A stretch of DNA of 64,000 nucleotides from Acidobacteriota bacterium (GCA_016125275.1 WGMB01000010.1:124001-188000); one strand, 5' to 3'; positions 21,046 to 29,970 are shown, counted from the first letter of the stretch. Notes: generated by a model from the letters alone, not told the origin. Made by a program: numbers and translations.

Positions 21046-21937
21046 GATCGACGAAATTCTTTCGCGCCTCGACGTCGAAGCCCTCGCGACCCACATCTTT
21101 CAGTCCGTCGTCGGAGCCATCCCCGATGTCGTCGTGGCCATCGTCTTCCTGATCGGTTTCTGGGCGGCCTACAAGATCAGCCAGCGCCCTCTGCGCGCGG
21201 CGCTGCACGCCTCCGGCTTCCACGAGACCCTCATCAAGATGATCGTGGACAACGTCTGGCGCTACACCGTCCTCGGGTTCGGCATCATCATGGCGGCCGG
21301 CCAGCTCGGCGTGAATATCGCCGCGGCCCTGGCCGGCATCGGCGTCGCCGGCATCGCCATCGGCTTCGCCGCGCAGGACACCTTGTCCAACATCATCGCC
21401 GGCTTCCTGATCTTCCTCGACAAGCCCTTCATGGTCGGCGACTGGGTCGAAGTCGACGATCAGATCGGCGAGGTCTCCGAAATCACCATGCGCACCACGC
21501 GCATCCGCACCAAGAAGAACACCTGGGTCGTCATCCCCAACAAGACCATCATCGACGAGGTGCTCGTCAACCACTCCCGCAAGGGCGACACGCGCATCGA
21601 CGTACCCGTGGGCATCGCCTACAAAGAGTCCATCCCGAAGGCCCGCGAGGTGCTGCTAGCTTCCGTCCGAGGTATTGGCGGGATCGTGGCTGAACCGGCG
21701 CCCCAGGTCGTGGTCACCGGACTCGGCGCCTCCAGCGTCGATCTGGAAGTGCGGGTTTGGATCGACAAGGCCTCCAACGAGCCCCCGATCGCCTGCGCCA
21801 TCGTCGAAGCTGCCAAGGTGGCCCTCGACGCTGCCGGCATCGAAATCCCCTTCCCCCACCTCCAACTGTTCGTCGACGACGTGAAGGAGCCCGTTTGGGA
21901 AGGGCTGACGGCGCTGCGCAAACCCGACGCGGCCTAG
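21044..21937 (+). CDS. MscS-family small-conductance mechanosensitive channel
   Basis: A 297-residue MscS-like channel. Three membrane segments occupy about residues 20-110: PDVVVAIVFLIGFWAAY, TVLGFGIIMAAGQLG and the pore helix NIAAALAGIGVAGIAIGFA with its Gly/Ala packing pattern. AQDTLSNIIAGFLIFLDKPF and GDWVEV begin the cytoplasmic beta domain. It would release solutes on hypo-osmotic shock. TTG 21044 has a strong AGGAGG at nine bases, but that site lies in the gyrB terminator stem. The stop overlaps the convergent gene's stop through a shared CTAG. Confidence 0.9.
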   Translation: MIDEILSRLDVEALATHIFQSVVGAIPDVVVAIVFLIGFWAAYKISQRPLRAALHASGFHETLIKMIVDNVWRYTVLGFGIIMAAGQLGVNIAAALAGIGVAGIAIGFAAQDTLSNIIAGFLIFLDKPFMVGDWVEVDDQIGEVSEITMRTTRIRTKKNTWVVIPNKTIIDEVLVNHSRKGDTRIDVPVGIAYKESIPKAREVLLASVRGIGGIVAEPAPQVVVTGLGASSVDLEVRVWIDKASNEPPIACAIVEAAKVALDAAGIEIPFPHLQLFVDDVKEPVWEGLTALRKPDAA

Positions 21938-22308
21938 GCGCCGGCCTGTCGCGCCTTGCGGGCGGCCACGAAGCTCTGCACGCACAGCAACACGAACACC
22001 GTGCACAGCGCCGCCATCACGGTCTGCGCGATCACGGCCGCCGGCCGCTCGGCCTCGCCGCTCAGCAGCGCCGGCAACTGCATCAGCCCGTGCGCGGAGC
22101 CGAACAGCCCCAGCAAAGCCACCGTCGCGGCCCCGTGCATCGCGTGCATACGCAGGCTCTCCTTGCGGGCCAGCCAGCCCAGCAGGAACAGCACGACTCC
22201 GAAGCCGGCCGGAATCAGCGCCGTCGGGCTCTGCTGCCCGGTCAGCGCCCAACCGCCGACCCCCAGCGCGATCAACAAAGAGCCAAAAGTCATTGCCATG
22301 CCGGACAT
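21934..22308 (-). CDS. Small four-helix membrane protein of unknown function
   Basis: A 124-residue integral membrane protein with about four hydrophobic segments: FGSLLIALGVGGWALTG, ALIPAGFGVVLFLLGWLA, HGAATVALLGLFGSAHG and AQTVMAALCTVFVLLCVQSF. A basic loop (RKESLRMHAMH) lies after the second. Similar short proteins occur in several phyla, but I know no function. ATG 22308 lies 6 bases after a TAGGAT on its strand. It is convergent with, and overlaps by four bases, the MscS-like gene. Confidence 0.65.
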   Translation of the reverse strand: MSGMAMTFGSLLIALGVGGWALTGQQSPTALIPAGFGVVLFLLGWLARKESLRMHAMHGAATVALLGLFGSAHGLMQLPALLSGEAERPAAVIAQTVMAALCTVFVLLCVQSFVAARKARQAGA

Positions 22309-22314
22309 GCCTCT

Positions 22315-22320
22315 ATCCTA
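22315..22320 (-). promoter_or_regulatory. -10-like TAGGAT for small membrane protein
   Basis: On the minus strand, TAGGAT (4/6) ends 6 bases before ATG 22308. This is the same spacing seen at other candidate leaderless genes. Confidence 0.35.
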
Positions 22321-22458
22321 GCTCCCGGCAGCGGCCCGCGAAGGCGCCCAAGCGACCGCCCAGCCCTCTTAGCGCCCGATAGGGTCTATTTGGACCCCGC
22401 GCCGAACGATCGCCTCATGGAGTCGGAGCTTTCCGGCCGATAAACTCAGAGTGCGACC

Positions 22459-23685
22459 ATGCGACTTCCCGGGCTGATCGTCGTTTTCGTCGCCACGGCC
22501 GCCGCGGCCGGGCAGCAATCGAACCAGGAGGCCCCCGCGCCGCCCCCGCCGCCCCGCGTCCAGCGCTCCGGCGGCGTGACGGTCATCCGCGGGTCGACCA
22601 CGCAGGTCCCCCGGCCTCCGGCCGAGAAGGCCGAGGCGACCGCCGGCGAAGCCTCGGGTTCCGACGCCAAACCCGCCCCCGCCCCCAAGCCCCCGCGCAA
22701 CGTCCAATCCTCGGGCACTTCGCTCGACTCGAACGGCCGTCAACGCCAGGGCCTTATGGCCGATTCCGTCAGCCGCACCGACGGGACGACCGCCCACACT
22801 CGCACGCTACAAAGCATCAACGGCCGCACAGTCCCTTACATCACGGAGAAGGAGACCAAGCTGCCCACGACCGGCGGCGGCCCGGCGGTCAGCGAGAAGC
22901 GCATCCAGCGCTACGACCCCAACGGGCGGCCGTCGCAGCAGGAGCTCGTGCGCACCGAGGAGCGTAAGCTCCCCGGCGGCGCCGTCGAGCGCGTCGAAAC
23001 CGTCTACCGCGAGGATCTCAACGGCAAGATGCAGGCCGTCGAGAAGACCATCTCCACCACCTCCGAGAAGGGCTCGGTCAAGACCACCACCAAGCAGACC
23101 GAAAAGCCCTCCATCAACGGTCGTTTCGAGCCTTTTCTGCGCGAAGAATCCACCGAGCGGAAGATCAGCGACACCCAGGCGACGGTCGAAACGGTTCGCA
23201 AAGCCGGACTCGGCGGTGGCCTGGAAGTGGTCGCCCGCGAAGAGTCCACCATGACCAAGGACGGTGATGTCGCCACCACCGAAACGAAGCGCTACGAGCG
23301 CCAGCCCATGAGCGGGGACATGGCTCTCGCCAGCCGCTCCGTCGGCCGACTCGAAGAGCGCTCCGACGGCTCCGTTGTCGAGAAGGTCGAGACTTACGGC
23401 TACAAGACCGCCGGCGGCGCAATCAATCTCAACGCCACGCGGCCGACCTTGCAGGAAGTCACCGAGCGCCGACAGACGACAGACGCCGACGGAACCGTCC
23501 ACGAGAAGATCACCACCCGAGGTCTCGATAACGCGAACACCACGCAGCTTGGCCCACCCACCATCAAGGAAGCGGTGACCAAGCCCACCGCGGACGGCGC
23601 CGAGGTCCGCACCGAGGTCTACGAGCAGAGCGTCAACGGCCGCATGCGCCCAACCCAGGTCAGCGTGCAAAAGATTGAAAAATAA
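22459..23685 (+). CDS. Exported protein built of ~32-residue NGR tandem repeats
   Basis: A 408-residue protein. A signal peptide (MRLPGLIVVFVATAAAAG) is followed by a Pro/Ala-rich linker to about residue 85. The rest is nine to ten imperfect repeats of 32-33 residues. Most start with a small residue plus NGR, NGK or a variant (SNGRQ, INGRT, PNGRP, LNGKM, INGRF, LGGGL, MSGDM, VNGRM), have Glu-rich middles, and a G or DG turn before an alternating V/T/E strand. This suggests a repetitive beta-hairpin rod. I do not recognise a family. It lies 31 bases upstream of an Oar-like receptor and may be co-transcribed. A TAAACT (22441-22446) precedes it. Confidence 0.7.
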   Translation: MRLPGLIVVFVATAAAAGQQSNQEAPAPPPPPRVQRSGGVTVIRGSTTQVPRPPAEKAEATAGEASGSDAKPAPAPKPPRNVQSSGTSLDSNGRQRQGLMADSVSRTDGTTAHTRTLQSINGRTVPYITEKETKLPTTGGGPAVSEKRIQRYDPNGRPSQQELVRTEERKLPGGAVERVETVYREDLNGKMQAVEKTISTTSEKGSVKTTTKQTEKPSINGRFEPFLREESTERKISDTQATVETVRKAGLGGGLEVVAREESTMTKDGDVATTETKRYERQPMSGDMALASRSVGRLEERSDGSVVEKVETYGYKTAGGAINLNATRPTLQEVTERRQTTDADGTVHEKITTRGLDNANTTQLGPPTIKEAVTKPTADGAEVRTEVYEQSVNGRMRPTQVSVQKIEK

Positions 23686-23704
23686 GGGGTAGTTCCAACC
23701 AGCG

Positions 23705-23710
23705 TATACT
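23705..23710 (+). promoter_or_regulatory. -10-like TATACT before Oar-like receptor
   Basis: TATACT (5/6) ends only 6 bases before ATG 23717 and lies in the short gap after the repeat-protein gene. No Shine-Dalgarno sequence is present. It could give the receptor its own leaderless transcript. Confidence 0.5.
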
Positions 23711-23716
23711 GGGTGG

Positions 23717-26700
23717 ATGCGGGTACTCGCGGGAGCGGTCGCCTCCCTTTTCCTTGTCGCACTGCTCGTGGCGCAAAGCCCGACCGGTCGCATTCTCGGC
23801 CGCGTGGTCGACCCTTCCGGCGGCGTCATCCCCCGCGTTCACATCACCGCGCAACTCCTCTCCACCGGCCGCACGGTCGAAACCGACAGCGGTCCGCTCG
23901 GCGAATACGTTCTCCCGGCCCTAGCCGTCGGCCGCTACGAGGTCACCGCCGCTGCGCCCGGCTTCGCCCCGCGAACCTATCGCCTGGAGGTGGAAGTCGG
24001 CGCCAGCATCGGCCTCGACCTCGCGCTCGAGGTCGCCGGCCAGCGCCAGTCCGTCGACGTTGTCGACCGCACGCCCCTGCTCGACGCCGGCAGCGCCGCT
24101 GTTGGAACTGTCATCGACCGCGAGCGCTTGGCTCACCTGCCCCTCAACCAACGCCAATTCCTACAACTGGCGTTTCTAGCCGGCGGCGCTCACACCCCCG
24201 CCCCCGGCTCCGAGCTCGAGAGCCAGGGCAACAGCGGCCTCAACATGCACGGCGCCCGCGAAACATCCAACAACTTCCTGCTCGACGGCGTCGACAACAA
24301 CGACCTGTACATCAACCGCGTCGTCGTCAATCCGCCGCTCGACTCGGTCGAGCAGTTCCGCCTGCACTCCTCGACCTACCAAGCCGAGTTCGGCCGCAGC
24401 GGAGGCGCCCAGGTCAACGTCGTCAGCCGCGCCGGAGGCAACGACTTCCACGGCTCTGTTTACAACTACTTGCGCAACAACGCCGTCGATGCCCGCAACT
24501 TCTTCGATCCCGCCGGCCAACCGATCCCCAAGTACCAGCGCAATCAGTTCGGCGTCTCCGGCGGCGGCCCGCTCGTCAAAGACCGCACGTTCTTCTTCGG
24601 CGGCTACGAGGGCACGCGCATCCGCGACGCCATCACCCGCACCGCCTTGGTGCCCACCGCCGCCGAGCTCGGCGGCGACTTCAGCAGCCTCGGTCGCCCC
24701 GTCATCGACCCGTTCACGCAGTCGCCGTTCCCCAACAACCGCATCCCAACCGAGCGCCTCGACCCCACCGCGCTCTCCCTGGCTCGCGCCTGGCCCGCGC
24801 CCAACCGGCCCGACGCCGCCCAGAACCTCGTTTCGACGCCTGTAGGAGACGCCCTCATCAACCAGGGCTACCTTCGCTTCGACCACTACCTGACCTCGCG
24901 CGACGCCTTCTACGCCCGCTACAACCACAGCTACGACCGGGCCCTCGAGCCCTTCGGCGAAGGCGACAGCAACACCCCCGGCTTCGGCAGCTTCGTTCTC
25001 AACCGCGCCCAAAACCTCGTCGTCGCCGACACCCACTCCTTCGGCCCGCGCGCCGTGTGGGAGGCCCGTTTCGGCTTCAACCGTTTGAATCGACGCGTCT
25101 TGCAGCAGAACAGCGGCGTGGACTACGCCTCTCAGCTCGGCATCCAAGGCCTCTCCACCGATCCGCGTTTCGTCGGCTTCCCCGCCATCAACATCCCCGG
25201 CGTCGACGGCCTCGGCGACAACACGGCCTTGCCCATCATCCGCGCCGACAGCACCTACCACGTCGTGCAGAGCCTGACGCTTCTCCGCGGTCGGCATGTG
25301 CTCAAGACCGGCGGAGAGTTCCGCGCCATCACCATCAACGGCATCCAGGGCCTGTTCGGCCGCGGCCAGTTCAACTTCCTGGGCGCGCTCACCACCAACC
25401 CATTGAGCGACTTCCTGCTCGGCCTGCCGACCTACACGATCCAGACGACCATCGACAATCCGTTCCGCCAGCGGACCCAGAGCTGGAACGGCTACATCCA
25501 GGACGATCTCCGCCTGCGCCCCAACTTCACACTCAACCTCGGGCTGCGCTATGAGTGGAATCGTCCGGCCGTCGACGCCGAGGACCGTTTCGACTACTTC
25601 GACCAGGGCGCGCTCGTCCCGGCCGCCCAAGGTTCGCTCGGCCGCGCCGGCTACCGCAATGATTTCAACAACTTCGCCCCGCGACTCGGCCTGAGCTGGA
25701 ACCCTCGCGCCGGAACGGTCGTGCGCGGCGGATACGGCCTGTTTTACGACGTCGCCACGCTCGAAGCCAACTCCGGGCTCTACTTCAACCCGCCCTACTT
25801 CGACCTGCGCATCTTCTTCCCGTCGGAGACCCGCCTGCTCACCCTGCAGGACCCCTTCCCCACCGGCTCCGGCATCACGCCGCTCACCAGCGTCAACGCC
25901 ATCGACCCGGCCTTCCGCACCGGCTACGTCCAGCAGTGGAACGGCGGCGTCGAGCAGGAGTTGGGCGGCGGCCTCCTCCTACGGGCGTCGTACATTGCCT
26001 CCAAGGGAACCAAGCTGCTGCGCCGGCGCGACCTCAACCAGCCCGCGCCCGGTCCCGGCGACGTCGACTCCCGCCGTCCCCTGCCCGGCTTCGCCAACAT
26101 CGTGCAGTTCGAGTCCGCCTCCAGCTCCGTCTACCATTCCGGCGTCCTCTCGCTCGAGCGCCGCTTCGGACGCCGCCTGCTTTTCTCCGGGGCCTACACC
26201 TGGTCGAAGGCGATCGACGACAACTCGGCCTTCCTGGGCTCGGACGGCGACCAGAGCTTCCCGCAGAACAGCCACGACTTCCGCGCCGAGCGAGCCCTCT
26301 CCAGCTTCGACCAGCGCCAGCGCCTGGTCGTCAACGCCAGCTATGAGACGCCGTGGAAGAACCGTCTGGCCCGCAACTGGCGGCTGCTGTTGATCGGTTC
26401 GTTCCAAACCGGCAACCCGCTGACCCCCGCGCTGAGCTCTGACAACTCGAACACCGGCAACTCCGGGTCGATCTTCGGCCAGGACCGGCCGGACGCCGTC
26501 GGCGACCCCCGCTTGGACTCCCCCACGCCGGAGCGCTACTTCAACACTGACGCCTTTGCCATCCCGGCTCAGTACCAGTTCGGCAGCGCCGGCCGCAACG
26601 TCGTCACCGGCCCCGGCCAGGCCTCGGTGGATATGGCCGTGGCGCGGACGCTGTCGCTAGGCGAGCGCCTCCGGCTCGACCTCCGCGCCGAGGCCTTCAA

Positions 26701-26821
26701 CCTCACCAACCACACCAACTTCGACCTGCCCCGCCGCTTCGCCGACCAGGCCACCTTCGGCCGCATCGTCTCCGCCGGCGCCGCCCGTCAGCTCCAGTTC
26801 GGCGTTCGGTTCACTTACTAG
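23717..26821 (+). CDS. TonB-dependent receptor with carboxypeptidase-regulatory-like domain (Oar-like)
   Basis: A 1034-residue outer-membrane protein. After the signal peptide (MRVLAGAVASLFLVALLVAQ) comes a carboxypeptidase-regulatory-like domain (~25-110; GRILGRVVDPSGG, GEYVLPALAVGRYEV). The plug domain follows with LPLNQRQFLQLAFLAGG and NNFLLDGVDNND, then a long beta-barrel. The protein ends FGVRFTY, a terminal aromatic beta-signal. Such Oar-like receptors are numerous in Solibacter-type acidobacteria and probably import or bind polymers. The substrate is unknown. The 3' end overlaps the convergent glycosylase gene by 11 bases. Confidence 0.9.
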   Translation: MRVLAGAVASLFLVALLVAQSPTGRILGRVVDPSGGVIPRVHITAQLLSTGRTVETDSGPLGEYVLPALAVGRYEVTAAAPGFAPRTYRLEVEVGASIGLDLALEVAGQRQSVDVVDRTPLLDAGSAAVGTVIDRERLAHLPLNQRQFLQLAFLAGGAHTPAPGSELESQGNSGLNMHGARETSNNFLLDGVDNNDLYINRVVVNPPLDSVEQFRLHSSTYQAEFGRSGGAQVNVVSRAGGNDFHGSVYNYLRNNAVDARNFFDPAGQPIPKYQRNQFGVSGGGPLVKDRTFFFGGYEGTRIRDAITRTALVPTAAELGGDFSSLGRPVIDPFTQSPFPNNRIPTERLDPTALSLARAWPAPNRPDAAQNLVSTPVGDALINQGYLRFDHYLTSRDAFYARYNHSYDRALEPFGEGDSNTPGFGSFVLNRAQNLVVADTHSFGPRAVWEARFGFNRLNRRVLQQNSGVDYASQLGIQGLSTDPRFVGFPAINIPGVDGLGDNTALPIIRADSTYHVVQSLTLLRGRHVLKTGGEFRAITINGIQGLFGRGQFNFLGALTTNPLSDFLLGLPTYTIQTTIDNPFRQRTQSWNGYIQDDLRLRPNFTLNLGLRYEWNRPAVDAEDRFDYFDQGALVPAAQGSLGRAGYRNDFNNFAPRLGLSWNPRAGTVVRGGYGLFYDVATLEANSGLYFNPPYFDLRIFFPSETRLLTLQDPFPTGSGITPLTSVNAIDPAFRTGYVQQWNGGVEQELGGGLLLRASYIASKGTKLLRRRDLNQPAPGPGDVDSRRPLPGFANIVQFESASSSVYHSGVLSLERRFGRRLLFSGAYTWSKAIDDNSAFLGSDGDQSFPQNSHDFRAERALSSFDQRQRLVVNASYETPWKNRLARNWRLLLIGSFQTGNPLTPALSSDNSNTGNSGSIFGQDRPDAVGDPRLDSPTPERYFNTDAFAIPAQYQFGSAGRNVVTGPGQASVDMAVARTLSLGERLRLDLRAEAFNLTNHTNFDLPRRFADQATFGRIVSAGAARQLQFGVRFTY

Positions 26822-27389
26822 CCGCGGCCCCGCCCAGCGGCGCGTAGCGGAAGCAGGCCGTCTCGTGGTCGTTGACCATGCCGACGGCCTGCATGAAGGC
26901 GTAGCAGATGGTCGAGCCGACGAACCGGAAGCCGCGTTTCTTCAGGTCCTTGCTCATCGCGTCGGACTCCGCCGTGCGCGCCGGCGCCTCGCGGTAGCTG
27001 CCCCACCGGTTCACGATCGGCCGGCCGCCGACAAACCCCCACAGGTAGCCATCCAGCCCGCCGGGTTCCTCGGCGCGAATCTTGAGCGCCGCCCGGGCGT
27101 TGTCGATCGCCGCCGAAATCTTCAGCCGGTTGCGCACGATGCCCGCGTCGGCCAGCAGCGCCGCCGCCTTGGCCTCGTCGTAGGCCGCGATGCGCTCCAT
27201 ATCGAAGCCGTCGAACGCCCGCCGATAGTTCTCCCGCTTCTTCAGGATCGTCGTCCAGCTCAGCCCCGCCTGCGCCCCTTCCAGCAGCAGAAACTCGAAC
27301 AGCGTGCGCTCGTCGTGGACCGGCGCACCCCACTCGGCGTCGTGATACTCGATGTCGATCGGCGTCCTCGCCCAGCCGCAGCGGTGCAT
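26811..27389 (-). CDS. tag: DNA-3-methyladenine glycosylase I
   Basis: A 192-residue Tag-family glycosylase of normal length from ATG 27389 (MHRCGWA). The zinc ligands are visible: the N-terminal Cys (HRCGW), YHDAEWG, and the C-terminal NDHETACF. The catalytic-region FEFLLLEGAQAGLSW and the KRENYRRAF segment match the family. It removes 3-methyladenine from alkylated DNA. The frame is open upstream, but that extension has no family features and would run into the divergent gene 27508. It is divergent from 27508 and convergent with the Oar-like gene. Confidence 0.93.
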   Translation of the reverse strand: MHRCGWARTPIDIEYHDAEWGAPVHDERTLFEFLLLEGAQAGLSWTTILKKRENYRRAFDGFDMERIAAYDEAKAAALLADAGIVRNRLKISAAIDNARAALKIRAEEPGGLDGYLWGFVGGRPIVNRWGSYREAPARTAESDAMSKDLKKRGFRFVGSTICYAFMQAVGMVNDHETACFRYAPLGGAAASK

Positions 27390-27507
27390 GCGCCTGAGTC
27401 TCGCACGCACAAAGATCGTTGCGCCAGGGAACTTCTCCTCCCGCCGGGCGTACTTACCCAGCGAGCCGCGGGACGCCCCCGCGATCGACATCCAAGGAGG
27501 AGTCCCC

Positions 27508-28077
27508 ATGATCCTGAAAACCCGTTTGCTCGCCGGCGCCGTGCTGGCCCTCACCCTCTCCAGCGCCGCGGCCGTCGCCCAGACCGCCAAGCCCTGGATT
27601 CACGTCGAAGTCCGCGAAAACGGCGACTCGACCGAAAAGGTCAACGTCAACGTTCCGCTGTCTCTGGCCCGGGTCGCCCTCTCGGCCGTGCAGCCCAAGA
27701 TCGAGCACAAGATCGCCGACGGCCTCCGCAACGGCCTCGAGAAGGGCGAGATGTCGCTGGCCGACATCCGTTCGATGTGGGCGGAGCTCCGCGCCAGCGG
27801 CGACGCCGAGCTGGTCTCGGTCGACGACAAGGACCAGACCGTCCGCATCGCCCGCGACGGCGCCCACATCCGCGTCCGGGTCGAGAGTAAGAAGGAAGCC
27901 GGCGAAAGCGTCCGCGTGGACGTGCCCATCACCGTGGTCGACGCCCTCTTCAGCGGCGACGGCGACGAGCTGAACCTGCCGGCGGCCATCCAGCAGTTGG
28001 AAGCCATGCGCGGCGACATCGTCAACGTCGTCGACAAGGACAGCACCGTCCGCGTGTGGATCGACGAACGGAGCTAG
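27508..28077 (+). CDS. Exported hypothetical protein, first of a tandem paralogous pair
   Basis: A 189-residue protein with a clear signal peptide (MILKTRLLAGAVLALTLSS, cleavage near AAAVAQ). The mature part has alternating strands and one helix: WIHVEVRENG, KVNVNVPLSLARVAL, then DAELVSVDDKDQTVRI, RVESKKEAGESVRVDVPI and a final VRVWID. The next protein repeats the same order of elements, so the two are probably diverged duplicates. A strong AAGGAGGAG precedes ATG 27508. I do not recognise the family. Confidence 0.7.
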   Translation: MILKTRLLAGAVLALTLSSAAAVAQTAKPWIHVEVRENGDSTEKVNVNVPLSLARVALSAVQPKIEHKIADGLRNGLEKGEMSLADIRSMWAELRASGDAELVSVDDKDQTVRIARDGAHIRVRVESKKEAGESVRVDVPITVVDALFSGDGDELNLPAAIQQLEAMRGDIVNVVDKDSTVRVWIDERS

Positions 28078-28081
28078 CGCC

Positions 28082-28600
28082 GTGTTCGCCCTCCTCCTCA
28101 AGACCACCGGAGTCCTGGCGGCGACAGCCCTCGTCGCCGGACTCTCCGCCACCTGGGTGGTGGTTCGCGTCACTCCCCAGGACGGCCCCACCATCATCGT
28201 CCCGGCGCCGGTCCTGCTGGGTCAGCTCGCGCTGGACCACACGCCGGCGGCCGACCAGGAGATCAAGCTCGACTTCGATCTCGCCGAGTATCGCGAGGTC
28301 GCCCTCGCCGCCGTGCGCGAGCTGCGCCAGGCGTCCGACGCCGAGCTGGTGCGGGTGGAAGACGGCGATGAGATCGTGTCCATCTGGAAGCGCGGTGACC
28401 GCATCTCGGTCGACGTGGTCGGCGACGAGGAGACCGTCAAGGTCAACCTCCCGCTGCGCGCCTTCGAGCAGTTCCTCGAGGACTACGACGGCGGCTCGAT
28501 CAAAGTCCCCCAAATGGTCCGCATGGTCCGCGACTTCGATCCCGGCAAAGCCGTCGAGGTCCGCAGCGCCGACGCCGACGTCGACGTTTGGATCTGGTAA
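28082..28600 (+). CDS. Membrane-anchored hypothetical protein, second of the paralogous pair
   Basis: A 172-residue protein starting at GTG 28082, four bases after the previous stop. Residues ~2-25 form a signal anchor (LLLKTTGVLAATALVAG). The rest parallels its neighbour: an LREVAL-type helix, DAELVRVEDGDEIVSIW, RISVDVVGDEETVKVNLPL, a VPQMVRMV segment and a final DVDVWIW. The two probably work together at the membrane or in the periplasm. The function is unknown. A hairpin lies immediately after the stop. Confidence 0.65.
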   Translation: MFALLLKTTGVLAATALVAGLSATWVVVRVTPQDGPTIIVPAPVLLGQLALDHTPAADQEIKLDFDLAEYREVALAAVRELRQASDAELVRVEDGDEIVSIWKRGDRISVDVVGDEETVKVNLPLRAFEQFLEDYDGGSIKVPQMVRMVRDFDPGKAVEVRSADADVDVWIW

Positions 28601-28611
28601 CGGGATTCCCC

Positions 28612-28646
28612 AGTAGGGCCGGGCGTTCCCGTCCGGCCGCCCTACT
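28612..28646. terminator. Hairpin between convergent genes
   Basis: AGTAGGGC (28612-28619) pairs perfectly with GCCCTACT (28639-28646) across a GC-rich interior. It lies between genes ending at 28600 (+) and 28642 (-), and its right arm covers the latter's stop. There is no U-tract. Confidence 0.5.
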
Positions 28647-29961
28647 CGAACCCTCGCGCCAACGCCTTCACCCTCTCCAAGATCGTCCTCTCGATCGAAG
28701 GCTCGAACGGCGCCGGCCAGCCGTAGCCCAGCATCGATGTGGCGCCCTCGTAGCCGCCTTCGTCGATGATCCGGGCCGTGGGGATGTAAGCGAACACGTC
28801 GTCGGTATAGCCGGAGACCCAAGTCGTGTCCGGGCCCAGCGCCTCCTTGAGCTGCAAGCCGTAGTCCACCACCACCTCGCCGCCCAGGGTCACCCACGTC
28901 AGGGCGTCGCCCATTCGCCACACGCGGATCGGATAGTCGTAGCCCTCGGCCAACTTGCCGTCCTGGTCCAGCCGCTCCAGCAAATACTCGGAGTGCCGCT
29001 TCTCATAGGCGCTCAGCTTGGGGATGCGCGCTTCGATCTCCGCCCGCGTGGGCGCCTTCTGAAAGTGCACCCGCGGCGTCGCGTAGATCGCCTGAATCGT
29101 GCCGCCCAGCGGCTTCATCTTGCCGGCGACCACCTGATCCACGGCCTCGGCCAAAATCTCGCCGTACATCCGGGTGAGCTCCATGCGCCGCCGCGGCAGA
29201 GGATTCTGGTCGGCGCCGCAGCCGGCCATGAACAGAGCCGTCGCGCCCGGAAAGCGCCTCTCCAGCTCCGCCTGCGCAAAGCCCGGGTAGTCGCCGTGAA
29301 TCTCGTACTCGTTCATCACCGTGGCATGGCAGGCGTAGCCGAAAACCACCGCCCGCAGCTTGCCGTCCGCGCCCCGCACCGTCAGCACCGGCACGTCGTG
29401 ATCGGTCGGCCCGGGGTACTCGCGGTGGCCCACCCGCCGGCGGTTTACCGCGAAGCCGGCGTAGCCCTGCTCAAAGGCCACCTCGGCCGGCGCCATGTCG
29501 TCCAGCGCCGCCCCGATCACGCCGATCACATCCTCGATCAGCTTGTCGGTGTAGCGCTTCACCACCACCGCGTACTTGTCCTCGAGCCGGTACACCGGCC
29601 GGTCCACCTGCCCCGCCAGCGGCCCGCTGTGGGTGTGGGAGGCGTTGATCGCCAGCCGCTCCCGCGACAATCCCCAGCGCTTCCGGGCGGCCTCGAACAC
29701 CGGGTCCGTGATGAACTTCGTAAAACCGACCAGATCGCCGGTCACCAGCACCGTCTTGTTGCCCGCGTCGTCCTCGAGCGCCACCGCCTTCACGTAGATC
29801 GGCGCGTACACGCCCTCGGAAGGGTGTACGCGCGCGGCGTAGCCCGACATCCAGATCGGCTCGGTCGGGGTGATATTGACCTTCGCCACCCCAGCCTTCC
29901 AGGCGGCGGGCGCGGCGGGCAGCAGGATTAGGCTCAACAGTACGGAGGAGAGGAGGCGCAT
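28642..29961 (-). CDS. Exported neutral/alkaline ceramidase-like protein
   Basis: A 439-residue protein with a signal peptide (MRLLSSVLLSLILLPAAPA). It matches the N-terminal domain of neutral/alkaline non-lysosomal ceramidases: AGVAKVNITP, WMSGYAAR, INASHTHSGP, the zinc-type YACHATVMN and GDYPGFAQ, and the MAGCGADQNP loop where ceramidases have GNSGDVSPN. Acidobacteria carry many such homologues, and most are not proven ceramidases, so an amide or ester hydrolase acting outside the cytoplasm is a safe call. TAAAAT lies nine bases before ATG 29961 on the same strand. Confidence 0.8.
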   Translation of the reverse strand: MRLLSSVLLSLILLPAAPAAWKAGVAKVNITPTEPIWMSGYAARVHPSEGVYAPIYVKAVALEDDAGNKTVLVTGDLVGFTKFITDPVFEAARKRWGLSRERLAINASHTHSGPLAGQVDRPVYRLEDKYAVVVKRYTDKLIEDVIGVIGAALDDMAPAEVAFEQGYAGFAVNRRRVGHREYPGPTDHDVPVLTVRGADGKLRAVVFGYACHATVMNEYEIHGDYPGFAQAELERRFPGATALFMAGCGADQNPLPRRRMELTRMYGEILAEAVDQVVAGKMKPLGGTIQAIYATPRVHFQKAPTRAEIEARIPKLSAYEKRHSEYLLERLDQDGKLAEGYDYPIRVWRMGDALTWVTLGGEVVVDYGLQLKEALGPDTTWVSGYTDDVFAYIPTARIIDEGGYEGATSMLGYGWPAPFEPSIERTILERVKALARGFE

Positions 29962-29970
29962 CTTGTCAGC

